Positions 59,701-64,000 of a DNA stretch of 64,000 nt are shown here, piece by piece. The stretch comes from Strongylocentrotus droebachiensis. Its lineage: Eukaryota > Echinodermata > Echinoidea > Camarodonta > Strongylocentrotidae. Location: the NCBI GenBank assembly GCA_035222895.1, contig JAVYIG010001839.1:1-64000 (forward strand). Direction: 5' to 3'. Within the stretch, counting starts at the first letter, position 1. Each line of letters begins with the position of its first letter. A program made the position numbers and the translations under genes. The notes under the pieces were generated by a model that was not told the DNA's origin, made no database searches, and saw only the letters and a list, made by a program, of their open reading frames with translations.

Positions 59701-62700
59701 TACCAATAACTCATATAATATTCAGATTTAAGCATTCTTTTTCACCACATATATTTGTTAGACCATTTGGAATAATAATACGACAACAAAATTAGGTAAA
59801 GCTAGCTTATTCCTCATGTTATCTCTAGTTTTGATAATTTTTATGTATTTCATTGTTTTTTTAACTTATTTATTTCATTTATTTTGTTGTTTTATTTCAT
59901 TTCTTACTATAATTCAACTATTTTGACCCCCCCCCCAAAAAAAAAAAAAAAAAAAAAAAAACAGCTAAACTTTAAACAAGACCCAATAACTAAAGTTTGA
60001 TCTATTTTCTAGGCAAAAGGACATTTCCATATGTTTTGTACACAAATCTAAAAAGTGAGCGATTTTCGGGCTGACATGCAAAGACAAAAGGTCACGTGAC
60101 CTTGAAACTGTACGTCTGATTTTTTTTTTTTTTTAAAGTTGCGTAAGACTCGAAAGAAAAGAGTCAGCGAGCAGCGGGGAGCCATCCATATGCGTTCTCG
60201 AACAATGAAACAAAATCGTGGAGGGCGGGGGGGGGGGCATAATGGCTCCCCGGCCTTATTTGAGTTGAGTTGGCATTTTAAGATGATATATCCAAAATAT
60301 GCAAAGGAAGTTTGATAACCATTAGACAAAATCCACATGCAATATATATATATATATATATATATACCAACTTTTCCCTAAGACTAACATCTACCATTTG
60401 TAGTGTAGTCTTGTAGTAATACCAAACTTTGTACATGACAATGTACATAATTCAGGTACATGTGTCATCTATATGAATGATATAACCAGTGCAATCTCAT
60501 GGCATAATTAACTTACCGCTGAACGATGAATATTCAGACCAATATTCACTGGGGTAATCTAAGAAGAGAAAAACAGTAAAGCTATATAATCATATTTACC
60601 TTATTAAGCCCATTATGTTGCTTTGATAAGATAATGACGTAAAAATTAAACAAGAGAATCATGATAATCACTGGGGAAAGACGCTCAATGAATATCATTG
60701 AATAATACTACTACTAATAATAGATTACTATTGAAAAAATACATGTTTATATATTCATGTATATGTACAATGCATACATATATACGTAACTTCACACACA
60801 CTCACAACGGCACACACACAAACATGCATATGTGTGTATATGTTGCTTGTGTATATATACACATTTGTTCAAGGAAGGTGGTTCAATTCATTTTTTTTTT
60901 AAACTTATTTATTTTATTTATTTTGTTGTTTTATTGCATTTCTCACTACAATTCAATTATTTTGACCCCCCCAAAAAACCACCTTAACTTTTAACAAGAC
61001 CCAATAAGTAATGTTTGATCTATTTTTAGGAAAAATGACATTTCCATATGTTTTGTAAACAAATCACAAAAATAAGCGATTTTCGGGCTGACGTGCAAAA
61101 ACAAAAGGTCCCGTGACCTTGTAACTGTAGGTCCGATTTTCATTTTTTTTTTTTTTAAATTGCGCAAGACTCGAAAGAAAAAATTCAGCGAGCGGCGGGG
61201 AGCCATCCATATGCGTTCCCGAACAATGAAACAAAATCGTGGAGGGGGGGGGGGCACAATGGCTCCCCGGCCTCATTTGAGTTGAGTTGGCATTTTAAGA
61301 TGATATATCCAAAATATGCAAAGGAAGTTTGATAACCATTTGACAAAATCCACACACAAACATGCATATGTGTGTGGATGTTGCTTGTGTATATATACAC
61401 ATTTGTTCAAGGAAGGTGGTTCAATTCATTTTTTTGTAATTTTCTTTACGAATTTCAATGAAAATCTCGTGCATTTGTTTTATGTACGGTTGAAGTCACC
61501 CGTGCAATATCATAGCATAATTGACTTACCACTCAAGGATGAATACTCATATGAATAGTCACTGTTGTAAGCTGTTAGAGAAAAATGGGAGATGTTTTGT
61601 AATCAAATATATAATGTATTCTGTCCAATTAGTTTGATAATCACTTGACCAGGCTTTTTAGTTTCTGAGTGACCCCAAAAATGCAGTCTGATAACAAAGC
61701 ATAAGGCCGCTTTTCTTCTTTTGAATCAATATTGGCTTCATTATATACACCTTCGCACACATACAAAAAAGACAACATTAAAAATACCCACATATAAATA
61801 TAATTGTATAAATATACACACATATATATAAATATATTCCTAATTTACACCGAGACTTTTATTTAACCATTTCAAAAGTTGTCGTGTACTATTAAATGCC
61901 AAACTAAATAAACGAGAGAAAAGACGTTAGTAAGTCTAGAAGAGAAAAACAAAAGAAGTTTTATAATCACTTGACAAAGACGTTAAATATATTTTGTCGA
62001 TACATTTTTAGCGACCAAACAAGACACCTGTCGGATAAGAATCCATTCAATTATTTTTCAATTTTCGTGTCATTGTATACACACATCCACACTCACACAC
62101 AAACGCATGCGTGTGTTTACACTCCTTTTCAAAAAATGCTTTGCTTTGCTTTGCTTTTTCGTTCAAGAAAACGTTGTTGCATAAATATGATAATTTAATG
62201 TAACATTAAAGCATAGACGGTAATTGTTTTTTAAATCCGATGAAAAGTTACTATTAGCATATTTTGGTATGTATTAGACTTTGAAAAAAGGCAACATATA
62301 CTTTTGAGAGTTCAACTGTTGTATAGATATTTACAACAACAGAAAATATAATAGGATATTAAATTTCTGGATAATATGCAAAATTAATGCATGTAATCTA
62401 GTATAGCAATTGAATGTAAACTCTTGAATAACATTACAAATAAAAATGTATTTATAACTGGTAATAAATTATATGAAATCATTCTTTTAGTTTGAAAAGC
62501 ATTATATCGTCCTACATTTAGTGCTAAGAAAACAGACACTCAACAAAATTCCTCTTGTCATTTTATCTTATTGGGAATCGATATTGCAAGATTGTTTGAA
62601 CATGTAATTAAAGGTGTTCACAGAGCTTGCCATTCTCAATGATCTGTCCAACTGATTCCATGCTATAAGTAAAGAAATGAGGGGGCTATGTTTAAAGCAT

Positions 62701-63671
62701 TCTGTTTTATACTTTGGCACAGAAAGTAAATCTTTAATAACTGCCTGCCTCGTATTATGCTGATGAATGTCACTTAATACTTTAATTAAATTTTCTTGTA
62801 AATAGGATGGAGCCATCATATTAACTAGATGAAATTCAAAAGATTTATCAATCTATATACATCCATTTCAGATTGATAATCAATTCACTGGATGGAGTCT
62901 CGTAACGTTTGTTTGAAAGTATTCTAGCGGCTCATTGTTTAATTTTCTTGAGTTTATCCGTTTGTTCCTGATGCCGATTTCACCACACAGAGGAACAATA
63001 ATCAAAGTGAGGCAATACGAGTGCATTATACGGCAACTTTAAAGATGTTATTGGTAAATAGTCCTTAGCTCGTTTTATTACACTGATATTTCTTTGCGTT
63101 ACTTTTCTTACTTTGTCAACGTGCTTAGACCAATAATCAAGTCTTCATTAATTAATTCTTTTTAATGCCTTTCCATTCATAGAAACGTTGAAGGTTGTTA
63201 TTTTATTCAAATTTGCACGCGAAGCTATTACCATGACACAAGTATTTTGTCTGTGTTTAGTACGAGGTGGTTTTGATTAACCCATACCTTTCTTACAAAG
63301 CGAAAAAGAAAGGTTCAATCATGAAACGAAACACAATCTTCTAATCAAAGTTTGTCTTGACATACCTTCTTCGCATGTAACCCCCGCATCTTCATAGTGT
63401 TGGCAGTTATGACTTCCAAGACCATTATGAGAACAGTCTTGGATGTTATCCTCAGATCCCGTACAAGACAAGTTATCAAGCCAAATTTGACCACTTCCTT
63501 GGCCGAAGGTTGCGTATGAGTGGGCCACTCCTCCTTGCAGCCCTAACATACGACAGATCACTTGGGCTTCGTTATCATCGAAGAAGTCGTCACAAACAGT
63601 TCCCCATTCTCCTTCAACTTGAATCTCTACACGGCCTTGTAAACGGTTTTCACCATCCACTATTCGAACTC
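35490..63671 (-). CDS. Secreted SRCR/LDLa/somatomedin-B protein with mini-exon repeat array, 5' partial
   Basis: At least 34 exons in mRNA order: SRCR (63671-63366); eighteen 42-nt exons (61571 to 46539); LDLa (45317-45207); six 18-21-nt exons (45015 to 41987); LDLa (41417-41307); 40700-40674; 40143-40105; LDLa (39824-39714); 38392-38366; 37836-37798; LDLa (37516-37406); SMB-like (37178-36972); 36122-36082; tail (35660-35490). All joins are AG/GT and in frame, giving about 720 residues. Cysteine-rich domains imply an extracellular protein; a signal peptide should lie upstream of the window. The Tyr/Ser repeats are unlike any family I know, so function is open: adhesion, matrix or immune recognition are all possible. 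No upstream SRCR exon is visible. Confidence 0.8.
36082..36122 (-). CDS. 41-nt exon joining SMB domain to basic tail
   Basis: Acceptor CTTATTTCCAG, donor CCG/GTAAGT. With the A left by the previous exon it reads [14 protein letters not shown]. It shifts the phase from 1 to 0, so unlike the others it cannot be skipped without changing the tail's frame. Confidence 0.7.
36388..36511. mobile_element. Short MITE, Harbinger-like ends
   Basis: GGGGGCGTTTCACAAA and the inverse TTTGTGAAACACCCCC bound about 124 bp with internal repeats of TCAGTGAC and TGTCATT. Such ends are typical of Harbinger-type MITEs. It lies in the intron before the 41-nt exon. Confidence 0.7.
36972..37178 (-). CDS. Somatomedin-B-like domain exon
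   Basis: 69 codons, phase 1-1. The Tyr/Trp/Ser-rich start ([18 protein letters not shown]) resembles the mini-exon repeats, then a cysteine-rich part. [20 protein letters not shown] then YC fits the C-x-C-D-x-x-C-x5-C-C-x6-C core of somatomedin-B domains, with an extra cysteine pair near the front. SMB domains mediate protein binding in secreted proteins. The front half suggests that the repeat exons share ancestry with this exon. Confidence 0.75.
   Translation of the reverse strand, partial: TTEAHLTTGQNGNRIPTGHLNPLKVPAKILNAPVPVASVDLWTVTVMLLVNGLKTAATIDNTTVPIQP
37406..37516 (-). CDS. LDLa domain exon 4
   Basis: 37 codons, phase 1-1: [20 protein letters not shown] then [17 protein letters not shown]. 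Six cysteines in LDLa spacing and the calcium-binding W..D..-D....-DE pattern are present. It is the most diverged of the four LDLa exons. Confidence 0.9.
37517..39824 (-). CDS. Duplicated module, copy 2: LDLa 3 plus two short exons
   Basis: LDLa exon 39824-39714 ([20 protein letters not shown] then [17 protein letters not shown]); 27-nt exon 38392-38366 (WNSESSYT); 39-nt exon 37836-37798 ([13 protein letters not shown]). All are phase 1-1. The segment is nearly identical in order and intron sequence to 39,825-41,417, about 2.3 kb away. A minisatellite fills the first intron. Confidence 0.85.
38605..39703. repeat. 49/60-bp minisatellite in an intron
   Basis: About 20 copies of a unit containing GAGCTAGTACCCTAATGAAT and CTTACCACCAAAGAGAAGCA, differing by the linkers TATTTA, TATGAA and an 11-bp insertion. 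A second, shorter array of the same unit is at 40,860-41,295. On the gene strand every unit carries GGTG/GTAAGAT and CATTAG. Confidence 0.95.
39825..41417 (-). CDS. Duplicated module, copy 1: LDLa 2 plus two short exons
   Basis: LDLa exon 41417-41307 ([20 protein letters not shown] then [17 protein letters not shown]); 27-nt exon 40700-40674 (WNSESSYT); 39-nt exon 40143-40105 ([13 protein letters not shown]). Same splice sites as copy 2. The LDLa exons of both copies differ by only a few bases, which indicates a recent duplication or gene conversion. Confidence 0.85.
40860..41295. repeat. 49/60-bp minisatellite, second array
   Basis: About 8 copies of the same unit as at 38.6-39.7 kb, at the same place relative to the LDLa exon. 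Length differs strongly between the two duplicates (about 0.43 and 1.1 kb), so the array changed size after duplication. Confidence 0.95.
41630..41720. repeat. (CA)n and (TA)n microsatellites
   Basis: CACACACAC-type runs then TATATATGTGTGTGTG and ATAGATAGATATAGA. Intronic. Confidence 0.9.
41987..45015 (-). CDS. Array of 18-21-nt micro-exons (DYPSYS type)
   Basis: Exons 45015-44998, 44141-44124, 43513-43493, 43068-43051, 42801-42784 and 42004-41987. Each begins ACTACC or a variant after a CAG-type acceptor and ends TCTG before GTGAGT/GTAAG. Four encode DYPSYS, one DFFSYS and one DYHSYDS (21 nt). All are phase 1-1. The ~0.3-0.9-kb introns are duplicates of each other and share words such as GGCCAGTGCATCGTGGTGCA. 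A seventh copy near 44,349-44,369 has lost its donor. Exons this small usually need strong splice enhancers, so inclusion of each must be tested on RNA. Confidence 0.65.
42090..42440 (-). mobile_element. TTAA MITE, copy 2 (truncated)
   Basis: On the minus strand this matches the element at 10336-10897 over about 330 bp (TAGTTGAGTTCTGTTTTCAG at the right end; CCAACATCGGCATTAGCTG inside), at roughly 85-90% identity by eye. The other terminal part is missing. Confidence 0.8.
44349..44369 (-). pseudogene. Dead micro-exon copy
   Basis: After a good acceptor (CTCTTTTCAG) the sequence reads ACTACCCGTCGTATATCATTG, as in live copies, but the GT donor is replaced by AAAAGTT. It should be skipped. Skipping keeps the frame because neighbours are phase 1-1. 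Confidence 0.6.
45207..45317 (-). CDS. LDLa domain exon 1
   Basis: 37 codons, phase 1-1: [20 protein letters not shown] then [17 protein letters not shown]. Six cysteines and the acidic calcium-binding residues are intact. It separates the 14-residue repeat array from the hexapeptide array. Confidence 0.92.
46539..61571 (-). CDS. Array of eighteen 42-nt mini-exons (Tyr/Ser-rich 14-residue repeats)
   Basis: Type A ([14 protein letters not shown]): exons starting at low coordinate 46539, 47476, 48421, 50008, 50947, 51877, 53488, 55047, 56622, 58908 and 60517. Type B ([14 protein letters not shown]): 48900, 52356, 53944, 55526, 57102, 59384, and a diverged one at 61530 ([14 protein letters not shown]). 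Each is exactly 42 nt, phase 1-1, with CTTCTTAG or CTCCAACAG acceptors and GTAAGT/GTGAGT donors. A and B alternate over most of the array. The product would be about 252 residues of Tyr/Ser/Glu/Asp repeats with regularly placed Trp. The exon sequences are nearly invariant between copies. Confidence 0.78.
46861..53470. repeat. 3.46-kb block duplication within the array
   Basis: Blocks holding exons A1-A2-A3-B1 (46539-48941) and A4-A5-A6-B2 (50008-52397) correspond in order: spacing is 3469, 3471, 3456 and 3456 bp for the four exon pairs. Variants specific to A2/A5 (TTACTGCTGAACG; CACTAGGGTAG) are shared only by that pair. Confidence 0.85.
49001..49758. mobile_element. piggyBac-like MITE carried in each long array unit
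   Basis: TTAA then CCCTAAAAAGGC.GG at the left; the right end reads CCCCGGCCTTATTAGGG then TTAA in the best copies (46,278-46,294). CCCTAA termini with a TTAA duplication fit piggyBac-type elements. Further copies start near 52457, 54045, 55627, 57203 and 59485 and end near the next type-A exon. The element entered one ancestral unit and was multiplied with it. It contains poly-C/poly-A and poly-G tracts. Confidence 0.65.
57604..57858. repeat. Partial duplication of the MITE left half
   Basis: The segment beginning GATATAGTACTCAGTCCATT repeats 57,182-57,440 of the same unit. This makes the unit between exons A9/B5 and A10 about 2.29 kb instead of 1.57 kb, together with the palindromic insertion. 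Confidence 0.8.
57862..58123. mobile_element. Palindromic retroelement-like insertion with inverted hammerhead-like cores
   Basis: Two arms of about 110 bp (57859-58092) are almost perfect inverses around a short AT loop, followed by a 31-bp tail. The 15-bp direct repeat TAACTCATATAATAT flanks the insert (57847-57861, 58124-58138); sister units show the empty site. Each arm, read outward from the centre, has TCAC-CTGACGA, GTAT...ATAC, GAAAC-GTC-GTGA, a hammerhead ribozyme-like layout with minimal helix III as known from Penelope-like retroelements. No protein-coding part. Present in only one unit, so younger than the array. Confidence 0.75.
57984..58032 (+). ncRNA. Hammerhead ribozyme-like core (plus strand)
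   Basis: Stem I TCAC/GTGA; CTGACGA; stem II GTAT/ATAC with loop CGCAGTAGC; GAAAC; GTC cleavage-site triplet. One unpaired A lies between CTGACGA and stem II, off the strict consensus, so activity is uncertain. The mirror copy on the minus strand lies at about 57,920-57,968, with loop CGCAGCAGC. Confidence 0.5.
60890..61355. other. Array unit with one B and one A exon deleted
   Basis: Near 60,893 the sequence jumps from the pre-B intron (GGTTCAATTCATTTTTTT) directly to the MITE's T-rich part, losing the B exon. Near 61,351 it jumps from CAAAATCCAC to ACACAAACATGC, losing the next A exon. The junctions lie in a T run and a CA run. The A/B alternation of the remaining exons is kept. Confidence 0.7.
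61530..61571 (-). CDS. First mini-exon of the array (type B, diverged)
   Basis: Reads [14 protein letters not shown] when joined to the SRCR exon's last G. It differs from the other type-B exons at several positions, and its introns are only partly alike. It is likely the oldest edge of the array. Confidence 0.75.
61600..62560. other. Intron between SRCR and first mini-exon, no exon seen
   Basis: AT-rich, with (CA)-type microsatellites near 61,745-61,830 and 62,080-62,115 and a (TTTGC)n stretch at 62,140-62,158. No splice-bounded frame with protein-like composition. Confidence 0.5.
62560..63310 (-). mobile_element. LINE reverse-transcriptase C-terminal remnant
   Basis: From 63,300 downward the minus strand reads [17 protein letters not shown], then [20 protein letters not shown], then the 83-residue frame with [20 protein letters not shown] and [20 protein letters not shown]. 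This is the RT thumb and C-terminal region of a CR1/jockey-group LINE, broken by frameshifts. It lies in the intron between the SRCR exon and the mini-exon array, on the same strand as the gene. Confidence 0.75.
63366..63671 (-). CDS. SRCR domain exon
   Basis: 102 codons, phase 1-1: a complete scavenger receptor cysteine-rich domain. It starts [20 protein letters not shown], continues [20 protein letters not shown] and RMLGLQGG, and ends [29 protein letters not shown] and GVTC are SRCR hallmarks, with the six cysteines of group A. SRCR domains bind ligands in secreted and membrane proteins and are greatly expanded in echinoderms. The acceptor (CCAATCACAG) has a weak pyrimidine tract; donor GTATGT. 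Confidence 0.93.
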
Positions 63672-63959
63672 CTGTGATTGGAGGTGCATATGTTTGAAGA
63701 AGGCGCAATTTCAGATTTAATTCATCTTTTTTCATTAAAAAATGTCATTTCAAGCTAATCTTCAATTCTAAAAAAGAACAAAATATCCTTTTAAGAAAAA
63801 TCTACCGATTGGTGATAAAGATATATGGAAACTCACATGAAGTAGTTCCATAACAATTTAATATTGTATCGGTATTCCTTGATTCCATGAACGCAGGCAG
63901 CTAATTTTTATTTCATTTTTAAATTTATTTATGGATATTCTAAGAAATACATTGTTCGC

Positions 63960-64000
63960 TATATATATATATACATATATATATATGTATATATATATTT
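63960..64000. repeat. (AT)n microsatellite at the window edge
   Basis: TATATATATATACATATATA-type repeat continuing to the end of the window. Confidence 0.9.

Noticed and set aside
48170-61276. Recurring 60-98-codon frames (e.g. [29 protein letters not shown])
   Set aside because: Intron and MITE sequence copied with each array unit; they run through splice sites of the mini-exons and have no start or domain logic.
63837-63900. Upstream minus-strand exon ending TTCAT/GTGAGT
   Set aside because: Its last T joined to the SRCR exon's GA would make TGA, and the other phases do not match; not usable as the preceding coding exon.

Overview
This is a piece of a eukaryotic, almost certainly metazoan, genome. 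Coding sequence is in short exons with GT-AG introns, and introns and spacers are filled with tRNA-derived SINEs, LINE fragments, many small inverted-repeat DNA transposons (MITEs), long poly-G tracts and satellites. An SRCR/LDLa/somatomedin-B protein together with a basal TRPA channel and Kolobok/piggyBac/hAT-like MITEs suggests a marine deuterostome invertebrate; a sea urchin or other echinoderm is my best guess, not a proof.

Layout. 1-6.6 kb: repeats only (GC-rich tandem unit, poly-G blocks, a 15-bp minisatellite, a 140-bp satellite with a higher-order period near 0.89 kb, an inverted-repeat element, a tRNA SINE). 6.6-25.6 kb, plus strand: a TRPA-type cation channel. Sixteen exons join without a frame break into about 791 residues (ankyrin repeats, six membrane segments, pore, C-terminal coiled coil); the N-terminal exons lie outside the window or were not recognised. 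Its introns hold TTAA-flanked MITEs, a hAT MITE nested in a SINE, two LINE fragments and microsatellites. 25.6-29.1 kb: a degenerate ~275-bp tandem repeat, cut by one MITE with an exact TTAA duplication. A few small plus-strand exon candidates (25.9, 29.3, 29.5, 33.1 kb) may be alternative TRPA 3' exons. 29.6-35.4 kb: no convincing gene.

35.5-63.7 kb, minus strand: one large secreted-type multidomain gene, 5' end outside the window. In mRNA order it reads: SRCR domain; 18 mini-exons of 42 nt, each encoding a 14-residue Tyr/Ser-rich repeat of two alternating kinds; an LDLa domain; six 18-21-nt micro-exons encoding D-Y-P-S-Y-S-type hexapeptides (plus one dead copy); LDLa; two short Trp/Ser exons; LDLa; the same two short exons again; LDLa; a somatomedin-B-like domain; a 41-nt exon; and a 56-residue very basic C-terminal tail. 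Every exon except the last two is phase 1-1, so any subset keeps the frame. The 42-nt exon array grew by segmental duplication of ~1.57-kb units, a ~3.46-kb block duplication, and deletions that gave ~0.94-kb units. I consider this mini-exon array, coding a tandem Tyr-rich low-complexity region between extracellular domains, the most interesting system here. A second highlight is a palindromic insertion in one unit carrying two hammerhead-ribozyme-like cores in inverted orientation, flanked by a 15-bp target duplication.
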